NCBI GenBank assembly: GCA_002493625.1
Contig: DKZK01000027.1
Coordinates: forward strand, 49,484 to 108,057
DNA length: 58,574 bases
Direction: 5' to 3'
Source: Lachnospiraceae bacterium UBA7076
GTDB taxonomy: Bacteria > Bacillota > Clostridia > Lachnospirales > Lachnospiraceae
Shown here one piece after another: positions 34,125 to 42,591 of the stretch. Positions within the stretch are counted from its first letter, which is position 1, and each line of letters begins with the position of its first letter. The notes beneath the pieces are model-generated. The model worked only from the letters and a program-made list of their open reading frames with translations, ran no database searches and was not told the origin of the DNA. Both the position numbers and the translations under genes were made by a program.

Positions 34125-35075
34125 TTATGCCTCCTTATCCCGGAGTTCTTTTCCCGTTATCTCCAGAAAAACATCATTTAAGGTCGGCAGCTCCGAATAT
34201 ACCCTGCCGCATGGTATATCTCTTTCATTTATATAATCAAGCACCCTTATAAGGTTATGCTTTCCTCCGCTGCACTTTATCGTAAGCTTGTCACCCTCGG
34301 TATGAACCTCATAAACATGGCTTAACGCCTGAATATTTTTCTTATCCTCACTGCTTATGTCTATTGCCTCAATAATTATGGTTTCCGTGTTTTTTATCAT
34401 TTTCTTAAGCTCGTCCTTGGTGCCCAGCGCAATATTTTTCCCCTTATCCATAATGGCAATTCTTGTGCAAATCTGTTCAACCTCCTCCATGTAATGTGAG
34501 GTGTAAATAATGGTTGCCCCGCGCCTGTTAAGCTCCACAATCCCTTCCAGTATTTTGTTACGGCTCTGTGGGTCAACCGCAACGGTTGGCTCATCTAAAA
34601 AAATAAGCTTTGGCTTGTGGGCGATTCCGCAGGCAATGTTAAGCCTTCGAAGTAATCCTCCCGAAAGCTTCTTTGGATAAAATTTTTTAAAATCCTGTAA
34701 ATCAACAAAGTCTAAAGCTTCATCAACATATTTTTTTCTTGTCGCCTTATCCTTTACATATAATCCGCAGAAATAATCTATATTTTCGTAGACGGTAAGC
34801 TCATCATATACGGCGACGTTCTGCATTACCACGCCTATATTTCTTTTTGCCTCAATATTGTCCGGGTTCATCTCCCCGCCAAAAACCTCAACCGAACCCT
34901 TATCGTATGTAAGAAGCGCAAGGATGCAGTTCATTGTCGTTGTTTTTCCCGAACCGTTGGGACCTAAAAGCCCGAATATTTCCCCTTCCTTTATCTCAAG
35001 GTTAAAATGGTCCAGGGCAAGAGTTTCCTTGTATCTCTTTACCAGATTTTCTATTTTCACAACTGTATTTTCCAT
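34125..35075 (-). CDS. ABC transporter ATP-binding protein (antibiotic exporter type)
   Basis: A 316-residue ATPase: Walker A GPNGSGKTT (near 38), Q-loop VMQNVAVYDELT, signature LSGGLLRRLN, Walker B LIFLDEP, and the switch His in YTSHYMEEVE. The extra C-terminal domain (about residues 230-316) is typical of the DrrA/CcmA family of exporters. It is first in the operon; TCAGGAGGCATAC precedes its ATG. The substrate is unknown; the downstream two-component system suggests induction by a membrane-active compound. Confidence 0.92.
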   Translation of the reverse strand: MENTVVKIENLVKRYKETLALDHFNLEIKEGEIFGLLGPNGSGKTTTMNCILALLTYDKGSVEVFGGEMNPDNIEAKRNIGVVMQNVAVYDELTVYENIDYFCGLYVKDKATRKKYVDEALDFVDLQDFKKFYPKKLSGGLLRRLNIACGIAHKPKLIFLDEPTVAVDPQSRNKILEGIVELNRRGATIIYTSHYMEEVEQICTRIAIMDKGKNIALGTKDELKKMIKNTETIIIEAIDISSEDKKNIQALSHVYEVHTEGDKLTIKCSGGKHNLIRVLDYINERDIPCGRVYSELPTLNDVFLEITGKELRDKEA

Positions 35076-35279
35076 GTATGCCTCCTGAAAATAATATTTT
35101 TTCTGCCGTTTTACTTTAATTCCGGCTGATACTGCAAAAATGCAAACACTTTTTGTTTATAATTTATTTTACAGATTTTTCATTAAAATATAAGTGTATT
35201 AAATAATAATTACATGTGACATTTGTCATATAATTTTGTATATTTTCTCTCTATTGTTCATTTTTAAACTAATAGAAGC

Positions 35280-35308
35280 TTGCATTATTCCGGATTTTGT
35301 ATTATAGT
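35280..35308 (+). promoter_or_regulatory. Promoter of citrate synthase
   Basis: TTGCAT (35280-35285), 17 bases, TATAGT (35303-35308), giving a leader of about 105 bases. The divergent ABC operon has no equally good promoter in this 347-base gap; candidates near 35110-35160 are weak. Confidence 0.6.
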
Positions 35309-35319
35309 ATTGATTATTC

Positions 35320-35386
35320 CATTTGTTTCACAAATGATTCTATACTTAAGGTTACCTAATGTGCAGTCATATCATATAGGACTGCA
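35320..35386 (+). other. Two hairpins in the citrate synthase leader
   Basis: CATTTGT-TTC-ACAAATG (35320-35336) and TGCAGTC-N11-GACTGCA (35362-35386) lie between the promoter and the ribosome-binding site. Neither is followed by a T-run, so they may affect stability or bind a regulator. Confidence 0.5.
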
Positions 35387-35422
35387 ATTCCACGTATACA
35401 ATATTTATAAGGAGTGATGTTT

Positions 35423-36787
35423 ATGAATACTACTGATTTTTCAGCAGTTACCCCGGAAATATATAAATTAGCCAGGCTTTGTGAGGCTCATGATGTGATT
35501 GATTCCAGTCTTTACACAAAATATGAGGTAAAACGCGGGCTGCGTGACCTTGACGGAAAGGGCGTGCTCACAGGACTTACGGAAATATCCACAATCAATT
35601 CCTCACGTGTTGTTGACGGAGTTTCAACGCCGATGGAGGGTGAGCTTTATTATCGCGGAATAAATATATATGACCTTGTGAAAGGCTTCATAAGCGAGGA
35701 CAGGTTCGGATATGAGGAATGTGTCTATCTCCTTTTATTCGGCGAGCTTCCGGATGAAAAAGCGCTTAAGGAATTTACAGCCCTTCTTGGGTCATACAGA
35801 CATTTGCCGCAGCATTTCGTCAGGGACGTTATCATGAAAAATCCAAGCCGGGATGTTATGAATTCCATGGCAAAAAGTATTCTTACCTTAAGCTCATACG
35901 ACAAAGCCTCCGCAGATATATCCATTCCAAATGTCCTGCGTCAGAGCATTGAGCTTATTGCCAACTTCCCTCTTATTGCCGTTTATTCTTACCTGGCATA
36001 CAGACATTACGATTTGGGACACGGACTTTATATACATAATCCGAAGCCGGAGCTTTCCACCGCAGAAAATATTTTAAGACTGTTAAGAAAGGATAAATCG
36101 TACACAAAAACAGAAGCCGTCATATTGGACCTTGCCCTCGTGCTTCACGCAGAGCATGGCGGCGGAAATAACTCTACATTTACAACCCATGTTGTAACAT
36201 CCTCAGGCACAGATACCTACTCATCCGTAACAGCATCCCTATGCTCACTGAAGGGTCCAAAGCACGGCGGCGCAAATGTAAAAGTGAAAAAAATGTTTGA
36301 CGATATTAAAAAGCATATTAAAAACTGGAATGACGAGGATGCCATACGCGCATATCTCTGCAACATACTTGACAAAAAGGCGTTTGATAAAACAGGTCTT
36401 ATATACGGAATGGGACACGCCATTTACTCCATCTCCGACCCTAGGGCAAATATATTTGAAAGATTTGTAGGACGACTTTCCGATGAAAAGGGCAAGCAGG
36501 ACGAATATCAGCTTTACAAAAATGTTGCCCGTATCGCAAAGGAGGTTATTGCAGATAAAAGAAAGATTTATAAGGGCGTAAGCCCAAATGTGGATTTCTA
36601 CAGCGGCTTTGTCTACAGTATGCTGGGACTTCCTGATGAGCTATACACTCCTCTTTTTGCAGTTGCGCGTATCGCAGGCTGGAGCGCCCACCGCATTGAG
36701 GAGCTTATAAATGCAAACAAAATAATAAGACCGGCATATAAGTCAGTAGCTGTTGAACAGCCTTATGTGCCAATTGGCGAGCGATAG
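35423..36787 (+). CDS. Citrate synthase
   Basis: Condenses acetyl-CoA and oxaloacetate to citrate. 454 residues, the longer type with an N-terminal extension. Conserved blocks are LHAEHGGGNNSTF, LKGPKHGGANVK, GMGHAIYSISDPR (catalytic His) and NVDFYSGF (catalytic Asp). The ATG at 35423 has AAGGAG 8 bases upstream; in-frame GTG and ATG codons three and two codons earlier sit on the ribosome-binding site. No aconitase or isocitrate dehydrogenase lies nearby; the usual role in such anaerobes is glutamate synthesis. It is monocistronic and convergent with the lysozyme gene, 9 bases away. Confidence 0.95.
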   Translation: MNTTDFSAVTPEIYKLARLCEAHDVIDSSLYTKYEVKRGLRDLDGKGVLTGLTEISTINSSRVVDGVSTPMEGELYYRGINIYDLVKGFISEDRFGYEECVYLLLFGELPDEKALKEFTALLGSYRHLPQHFVRDVIMKNPSRDVMNSMAKSILTLSSYDKASADISIPNVLRQSIELIANFPLIAVYSYLAYRHYDLGHGLYIHNPKPELSTAENILRLLRKDKSYTKTEAVILDLALVLHAEHGGGNNSTFTTHVVTSSGTDTYSSVTASLCSLKGPKHGGANVKVKKMFDDIKKHIKNWNDEDAIRAYLCNILDKKAFDKTGLIYGMGHAIYSISDPRANIFERFVGRLSDEKGKQDEYQLYKNVARIAKEVIADKRKIYKGVSPNVDFYSGFVYSMLGLPDELYTPLFAVARIAGWSAHRIEELINANKIIRPAYKSVAVEQPYVPIGER

Positions 36788-36796
36788 GGAACGGCA

Positions 36797-37738
36797 TCAG
36801 TCAAACCATACATTTAAGTCCACGCTTCCGCTTACGCCGTCAAGCGTACCGGAATCCGTATACTGCCATCCTGTATATTCATATGGTAAATCCGGCTGGT
36901 TTGTGTAATGGGCATACCATATTTTATATCCGCTCAGTCTTGTCACATCAAGCATTTGCACAAGCCAGTTCCTGTTCGTATATATCATCGGCGTATAGCC
37001 CGCTTCCTGAACCGTATCACAAAATCCCACAACAACATCTGTCCTTGCAGTATTATCAAGACCATTCGTTCTTGCGTCATCCACGTATAATGCTTCCGTG
37101 TCAATGGCTACGGGGCATGTTATGTTATAATCCTTTATAATATCAAGGACAAAGCGTGCCTCCTCAATTCCTTCCTCCATGCTTATGCCCTGGGTATAAA
37201 AATATACGCCCACACGCAGATTTTCACCTAATGCGCCTTCCACATATTCCCTGAATTTTACATCCTCCACAAGCTTTCCCGAACCATATCCTCTGTAGCC
37301 GACCCTTATCATGACAACGCGGACTCCCGCTTCCCTTACAGCCGCCCAGTTTATATCCGGCTGAAACTCCGACACGTCAATGGCAATTGTTGACGCGCGG
37401 TTTCCGTCAACGTCGTGATAAAACATTTTATCATCATAATCAATATAAAACATCTCATTGTCATAATCATTTCTCGGTATCTCAGTGACTATTTTATAAA
37501 ACTGACAGTCCGGAGGCGTTCCAACAATTATGTAGCTGGCATCTATAAAGTCCCAGAAATTGTTATATATCATCTGTCCCTCGTCCTTTTGCTGCATATG
37601 CCATGATTTGTCATATACAGCTGTAAGCTTCGGGCGCACCCTTTTCATATTTATATTTATCCCGATTATAATTCCGATTGCGATAAGCACTGCTATCGAA
37701 GCAACTGCAAGCGCAGCTTTTCTTACGTCTATTCTCAT
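36797..37738 (-). CDS. Membrane-anchored GH25 lysozyme (muramidase)
   Basis: Peptidoglycan muramidase, 313 residues. One N-terminal span (about 8-27), a linker domain, then a GH25 catalytic domain from about residue 117: AIDVSEFQPDINW (DxSxxQ), VGVYFYTQG, and VAIDTEALY with the catalytic acidic pair, ending WYAHYTNQPD and GWQYTDSG. Anchoring places it at the outer membrane face. It is the last gene of the operon with the esterase-methyltransferase and the ABC genes, 30 bases after the permease-protease stop. Confidence 0.92.
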   Translation of the reverse strand: MRIDVRKAALAVASIAVLIAIGIIIGININMKRVRPKLTAVYDKSWHMQQKDEGQMIYNNFWDFIDASYIIVGTPPDCQFYKIVTEIPRNDYDNEMFYIDYDDKMFYHDVDGNRASTIAIDVSEFQPDINWAAVREAGVRVVMIRVGYRGYGSGKLVEDVKFREYVEGALGENLRVGVYFYTQGISMEEGIEEARFVLDIIKDYNITCPVAIDTEALYVDDARTNGLDNTARTDVVVGFCDTVQEAGYTPMIYTNRNWLVQMLDVTRLSGYKIWYAHYTNQPDLPYEYTGWQYTDSGTLDGVSGSVDLNVWFD

Positions 37739-37768
37739 AAAATTTCATCCATCCTTTTGGACATAGTA

Positions 37769-39790
37769 TCATACTTTTTCATTATTAACAACGGAGGTTT
37801 TTTTTCCAATCCGGACGCCTGCCAGAATCAGCATGATTCCTGCTGCCGTAAGCAGCAGCATGTCAGATATGCTTACCCTGTCCTTTACAATGATTGGCAG
37901 CAGCTTACTGACCTTCTCAGGGTAAAACATAACAATACAGGAAAGGGCATTATTTATAAAATGCATAAGCATACCTGGCAATATGCTTCCCGACTGTACA
38001 GCTATATAACAGAGCAGCACGCCTAAAATTGTCGTTGTAAGAAATTTTGACGCACTCATATGGTAAAGCCCGAAAATCGCGGCGCTTACCAGAACGGCGC
38101 TGTTCATTTTATATTTTGCCGTCATGCTTCCAAGAACATATCCGCGGAACATAAGCTCCTCACATAAAGCCGGCGCCAGCGCAATTATCAAAAGCGCAGG
38201 CAGGAAACGGTCTCCGATAATATCATTCATGCTTTCGGCAGCATCCACTGCACTGGACTTAAACAAATAAGCGGAAAGCTCCGAGGTAACCATACCCACC
38301 ATAATACCGCCGATAATAAGAAATACGGCAGCTACAAAATATTTAGGGGAACAGCCCTTAAGCTTGAATGTAGCCCTTATATCCTTTTTTGTGTAGCAGG
38401 CAAAGCCAAACGGCACGGCAAATATAATAAGCTGGGTAGCAAGCAATCCGTATAAGCCTGCTTTCATCTGCATGGCGCCTCCTGCATAAATAACAAGCAT
38501 TGCCGTGATTATGATAACAAGCCATGCATCCTGTACCTGAGGGTATGTGCCTTTCTTTATATTTACCCGTTTTTCAAATATCTGTATCCCACCGCTTCCG
38601 TCACCGAAAATAATCGCTTCACTGTTATATATCCTTGCAAGCAGCATAACCGATACAACACCGTAAGCAACATTCACAAAAAGTACAAGGGCAATCATGC
38701 CTATATCATACTTAAATGCCAGTAAATCCCTTACAAGCAGACAGATATTTGCAACAGGAATGATTGCAGTATTGGTACTCAGTGTCACATTTGGTATGAA
38801 ACCGATAAAGGATGCAAACATTACAACAAGGGTAAGGGGCGTAAGATAATTATTTGCCTCCTTGTAGGATTTCGCAAGGGCGCACACGCACATGGATATG
38901 GCGCTTATAAATACCGCAAATGCGAAAATACAAAGGATTCCAACCAATATGGCAGGCAAAAATTTTGACAGCCTTATTTTGCCGCCATTCGTCACCACGG
39001 AGGCAACCATGCCGTACATATAGGCTCCCACGCCTGCCATGGATATAATATTTAAAACGGCAGATACAATTCCGATTGTCCCTACAGCAAGGAATTTACT
39101 TGTTATAAGCTCCTTATTCGTTACGGGAAGCGTGAGCATTGTCTCAAGCGTTCCCCTCTCCTTTTCTCCGGCCGTTGTGTCTATTGCCGGATACATAGTT
39201 CCCATAAGAAGGCTCATCACAAGCATAAAGGGAATAATTGTTCCAAGCATGCTTCCTGCCGTCTCCTCATTTGTCGACCTGTCGCTGAATTTTACTTTAA
39301 CGGGATTTAACGTGTTTTCTACATCGAGGCCCGCATTTTCAAGACGTTTTTTTGTCAATTCAAGGGAATATGCCTGTAAGGTATCTGAAACCATGTCTGC
39401 GCAGTATGAGGATTTGTTTACTGATGACAGATACAGAACCTCAAAGCACTCCATACCCGATGTCAAATCCATTTTAATAACTGCGTCAACTTCTTCCTTT
39501 TCCATCGCCGATATGGGATTATCGCAGTCAATTATCTCAAAGGAATACTCCTTGTCACTTAAATTCCGGAACAGCTCCTCATATTCCCCGCTTCCCTCGA
39601 AATCAAGACATATTCTGTATGTGCTCGTGGTAATGCTTTTTGTTATTCCCGTCATAAGCTGTAAGGAAAGAATCATAACAAGCGGATATAAAACCAAAGG
39701 GACAACAAGCATCATTACAACAGTTTTCTTGTCCCTTAAAACATCCAGCATTTCTTTTTTATAAAGGCTTTTAATTACTCTGCTATTCAT
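37769..39790 (-). CDS. ABC permease (NatB-like) fused to CPBP intramembrane protease
   Basis: A 673-residue protein. The N-terminal 400 residues form an ABC-2 permease like NatB: one span, an exterior domain, and five or more spans with EKERGTLETMLTLPV. The C-terminal 200 residues are a CPBP (CAAX protease and bacteriocin-processing) domain with EELMFRGY, GLYHMSA and MLMHFINNA as the three catalytic motifs. The reading frame is continuous through the junction, so this is a fusion rather than an error. ATG 39790 follows GGAGG and overlaps the ATPase stop by 8 bases. Confidence 0.88.
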   Translation of the reverse strand: MNSRVIKSLYKKEMLDVLRDKKTVVMMLVVPLVLYPLVMILSLQLMTGITKSITTSTYRICLDFEGSGEYEELFRNLSDKEYSFEIIDCDNPISAMEKEEVDAVIKMDLTSGMECFEVLYLSSVNKSSYCADMVSDTLQAYSLELTKKRLENAGLDVENTLNPVKVKFSDRSTNEETAGSMLGTIIPFMLVMSLLMGTMYPAIDTTAGEKERGTLETMLTLPVTNKELITSKFLAVGTIGIVSAVLNIISMAGVGAYMYGMVASVVTNGGKIRLSKFLPAILVGILCIFAFAVFISAISMCVCALAKSYKEANNYLTPLTLVVMFASFIGFIPNVTLSTNTAIIPVANICLLVRDLLAFKYDIGMIALVLFVNVAYGVVSVMLLARIYNSEAIIFGDGSGGIQIFEKRVNIKKGTYPQVQDAWLVIIITAMLVIYAGGAMQMKAGLYGLLATQLIIFAVPFGFACYTKKDIRATFKLKGCSPKYFVAAVFLIIGGIMVGMVTSELSAYLFKSSAVDAAESMNDIIGDRFLPALLIIALAPALCEELMFRGYVLGSMTAKYKMNSAVLVSAAIFGLYHMSASKFLTTTILGVLLCYIAVQSGSILPGMLMHFINNALSCIVMFYPEKVSKLLPIIVKDRVSISDMLLLTAAGIMLILAGVRIGKKTSVVNNEKV

Positions 39791-40547
39791 ATAAAGCCTC
39801 CTTACTGTCAATCAGACTGCCAAATATTTCCCTTAAATTTTCTTTCCCCGTTTCCGTTTTAAGCTCGTCAAGGGTTCCCATTTTCACAATCCTTCCCCTG
39901 TCTATCATAACGATTCTGTCACAGAGATATTCCGCCTCCTCCATGTAATGGGTGGAATAGACGACTCCCTTGCCCGATTTTTTTTCCTTCTTCATAAACT
40001 CAATAATGGCGCTGCTGCTTATAATATCAAGCCCAAGCGTAGGCTCATCAAATATATACATCCTTGGATTATGAATCAGACATCTTGAAATCGATGCTCT
40101 CTGTGTCTGCCCCGTAGAAAGCTTTTCTATTCTGTTATCTATAAAATCACCCATATTCAGAACATCTGATATTTCATCTATGCGCTTTTCTATTTCCGGA
40201 TTGTCAAGCCCGTGTATGCTTCCTATCATGGAAAGCAGCTCTCTTGTGCTTAATCTTCCATATAATTTGGTATTGCCTGAAAGATACCCAATCTGCCCCT
40301 TTATTTTAAGCTCGTCAAGAAGCTGCTCACCGTCAAGCAGAAAGGTTACCTCTCCTGATGTAGGCTTCATCAATCCGCCCAGCATACGAAGAAGCGTAGT
40401 CTTACCCGCACCGTTGGCTCCCAATACACCTACGATTTCGCCCTCAGCCACCTTGATGGAAATGCCGTCAACGGCATTAAATTCGGCCTTTCTCCCACGT
40501 TTTTCATTTTTTACAAAGGTTTTAACTAAATTATCTGCAACAAGCAT
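39783..40547 (-). CDS. ABC transporter ATP-binding protein, NatA-like
   Basis: A 254-residue ATPase with Walker A GANGAGKTT (near 41), signature LSTGQTQR, Walker B MYIFDEP and the switch His in YSTHYMEEAE. It overlaps the permease-protease gene by 8 bases and lies 24 bases after the esterase-methyltransferase. GGAGAACGC precedes its ATG. NatAB-type transporters export sodium or small molecules; here the fused protease points to a peptide or lipid substrate (inference). Confidence 0.92.
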   Translation of the reverse strand: MLVADNLVKTFVKNEKRGRKAEFNAVDGISIKVAEGEIVGVLGANGAGKTTLLRMLGGLMKPTSGEVTFLLDGEQLLDELKIKGQIGYLSGNTKLYGRLSTRELLSMIGSIHGLDNPEIEKRIDEISDVLNMGDFIDNRIEKLSTGQTQRASISRCLIHNPRMYIFDEPTLGLDIISSSAIIEFMKKEKKSGKGVVYSTHYMEEAEYLCDRIVMIDRGRIVKMGTLDELKTETGKENLREIFGSLIDSKEALYE

Positions 40548-40571
40548 GCGTTCTCCTTATTCACCGTATGT

Positions 40572-42287
40572 TTAAACTAATATTTCATAGGCTTCGCTTC
40601 CGAGCCTGACATGAATAACCTTGTGATTATAAGTTATTTTATTATAGTTCATGGCAAGTTTTGTTGAAAATTTAAGCTTTTCCTGCGTATTTGCAAATTT
40701 CATTACAGGCTCTTCTTCCATAATCTTATAATCGGTTCCCCATTCGCCTATAACCTTCTGTGTATCATTTATAAAAAACCGCTTTGTGTCCGTATATATT
40801 GCATTATTTCTGTACATAAAATTTATGTACATATTTGCCCCGGAGCTGGACGCAATAAATACGATTTCCGCACCCGGGAATTTGCAGTTTATATTCCGGA
40901 CAAGCTCCTTTACCTCATTCATTCTTAAATAGGAAAGGGACTCGTTACACACAAACATAACTCCCTTATTACGCCTGCAGTTTATCTCATCAAGCCATGT
41001 AAAATCCATAATGTCCCTGCCTATGGTTTTCTCACGCTCACGTTCCCCGTATATGGAGCGGCGCACTGACATGATATTGTGAGTGTCCACACTGAACCAT
41101 TGTATTCTTCCATTATCAAGCCTTGCAAACATATTTCCAAGCCCGCATTTTAAATTTATGATTGACGCATTGGGAAACTGCATAATGAACTTTTTGACCT
41201 TTGAATCGCAGGCGCTGCATACAGATGCAAGCATCAGGTTTCTGTATTCACTTATACGGGTTTTAAGCGACGAAAAATCTATATTGTTTTCGTATATAAA
41301 CCTTTCCGCCCACTCATCCTTTATAATTTCAGAATATTTTTTCGTCCATCCCGCCATCATCTTTACAGGATACAGCTCTGCCAGAGAATTTTTATAACTT
41401 CCGTTTATTACGTCCTCCAGATATCCGAATGCATCCCCGGAAGCCTTGCTGTCATGAAACATAAAGTCATGATCCGCCCTCTCAAACTCGAAAAAGCGCA
41501 CGTTCACTCCCTGAAGCTTAGCCTTATTGTAAAATGCTCTTGCATAGCAGTTAAAAATATCCTTTATTCCCGAAAAAATTACAATATCATCACATATATC
41601 CGTATAATCCTCATAAAAAGGACTTGTATACTCAGTTTTTACCGCATACTCCTTAACCCAGTTTACATTTATAAATTCCTTGGCAGCCTCATTAAAGAAA
41701 TATCCCTTTTTTACACTGCCCGTGTCCTTGACCTGCTCCTCCAGATCCATGTCGAAAAACTCTGTGTCTATTAGCGGTGATAATAATACAAGCTGGTCCG
41801 GCTTCCGAAAGCCCTCCCTCCATGCAAGCATGGCAAGGGACAAAGCAAGTCCCGCACCCGAAGAATCGCCCATTAAAACAAGCCTTTTTATGTCATATCC
41901 CGTTGTAAGATCCGCATATGCCCTTTGCAGCATGTTAAACGTATCACGGCATGACGACTCCGGCGCCAGGGGATACATAGGTACGAAAACCCCCAGCCTC
42001 ATATTTTTGGCAAGCTTTAATATAAATTCCCAATGCCCGGCAGTTATATGCTTACACATATAACCCCCATACAAATAAAAAATATATACACCGTTAAAAT
42101 TTTTATTCGGATGTATTCTGTAGCATTTACATCCTGCCACCATAAGCTCATCCATCTGAAAATTTCTTGCAATCTCTCTTACTATCCCCGAAGGAAGCCT
42201 GCCGGTATATTTTTTATGATCCTTAATCGCACAGTCTTTTATGTATTCACTATTCACTTTTGCCAATATATGTTTTTCCATGCCCAT
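40572..42287 (-). CDS. Fusion of alpha/beta-hydrolase (acetyl esterase type) with LCM-type O-methyltransferase
   Basis: A 571-residue two-domain protein. Residues about 60-300 are an esterase of the hormone-sensitive-lipase type: oxyanion YGGYMCKH (Tyr replaces the usual His of HGG), nucleophile elbow MGDSSGAG, and His in RADHDFMF. Residues about 325-571 resemble the leucine-carboxyl-methyltransferase family: INLKCGLGNMFARL (SAM loop), WFSVDTHN, IMDFTWLDEI and ESLSYLRMNEV. In that loop Lys and Asn stand where Gly and Asp-Thr-Arg are usual, so SAM binding may be altered. Its partner genes are the ABC exporter and lysozyme. Substrate unknown. Confidence 0.75.
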   Translation of the reverse strand: MGMEKHILAKVNSEYIKDCAIKDHKKYTGRLPSGIVREIARNFQMDELMVAGCKCYRIHPNKNFNGVYIFYLYGGYMCKHITAGHWEFILKLAKNMRLGVFVPMYPLAPESSCRDTFNMLQRAYADLTTGYDIKRLVLMGDSSGAGLALSLAMLAWREGFRKPDQLVLLSPLIDTEFFDMDLEEQVKDTGSVKKGYFFNEAAKEFINVNWVKEYAVKTEYTSPFYEDYTDICDDIVIFSGIKDIFNCYARAFYNKAKLQGVNVRFFEFERADHDFMFHDSKASGDAFGYLEDVINGSYKNSLAELYPVKMMAGWTKKYSEIIKDEWAERFIYENNIDFSSLKTRISEYRNLMLASVCSACDSKVKKFIMQFPNASIINLKCGLGNMFARLDNGRIQWFSVDTHNIMSVRRSIYGEREREKTIGRDIMDFTWLDEINCRRNKGVMFVCNESLSYLRMNEVKELVRNINCKFPGAEIVFIASSSGANMYINFMYRNNAIYTDTKRFFINDTQKVIGEWGTDYKIMEEEPVMKFANTQEKLKFSTKLAMNYNKITYNHKVIHVRLGSEAYEILV

Positions 42288-42345
42288 ATTTGTCCGTTAA
42301 AATTCCTCTCAGATTTCCATTGATAACAAATTGCCGACTGGTTTT

Positions 42346-42374
42346 ATTATACTATTTTTAAGGGTATTAAGCAA
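42346..42374 (-). promoter_or_regulatory. Promoter of the four-gene envelope operon
   Basis: Minus strand TTGCTT (42369-42374), 17 bases, TATAAT (42346-42351), about 60 bases before the esterase-methyltransferase ATG. The four genes 42287-36797 follow with gaps of 30 bases or less. Confidence 0.65.
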
Positions 42375-42380
42375 CAAAAG

Positions 42381-42418
42381 AAAAAGCACAAAGCCATATT
42401 AAAAGCTTTGTGCTTTTT
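42381..42418. terminator. Terminator of tRNA-Leu
   Basis: AAAAAGCACAAAGC (42381-42394) and GCTTTGTGCTTTTT (42405-42418) form a perfect 14-bp stem with T-runs, starting 1 base after the tRNA 3' end on the minus strand. Confidence 0.85.
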
Positions 42419-42419
42419 A

Positions 42420-42503
42420 TGCAGTTGATGGGACTTGAACCCACACCCGCGTAAGCGGACATGAACCTGAATCATGCGCGTATGCCAATTCCGCCACAAC
42501 TGC
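42420..42503 (-). tRNA. tRNA-Leu (CAG anticodon)
   Basis: 84 nt. Acceptor GCAGTTG/CAACTGC with discriminator A; anticodon arm CATGA-TTCAGGT-TCATG giving anticodon CAG for CUG codons; a long class II variable arm (GTCCGCTTACGCGGG region); T-arm GTGGG-TTCAAGT-CCCAT. The 3' CCA is not encoded. A promoter lies at 42518-42547 and a terminator follows directly, so it is a single-gene unit. Confidence 0.95.
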
Positions 42504-42517
42504 CCATGCACTTACGC

Positions 42518-42547
42518 ATCATACCATTATATTGTGCAGCTTGTCAA
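42518..42547 (-). promoter_or_regulatory. Promoter of tRNA-Leu
   Basis: Minus strand TTGACA (42542-42547), 18 bases, TATGAT (42518-42523), ending about 15 bases before the tRNA. Confidence 0.65.
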
Positions 42548-42591
42548 GAACAAAGCTTAACTACCGCATATCAAATATCAACGAAAAACTT

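Noticed and set aside
37769..39790. Possible frameshift or sequencing error joining a permease and a protease gene
   Set aside because: The frame is open and protein-like throughout, all catalytic motifs of both parts are present, and no internal start with a ribosome-binding site is seen at the junction.
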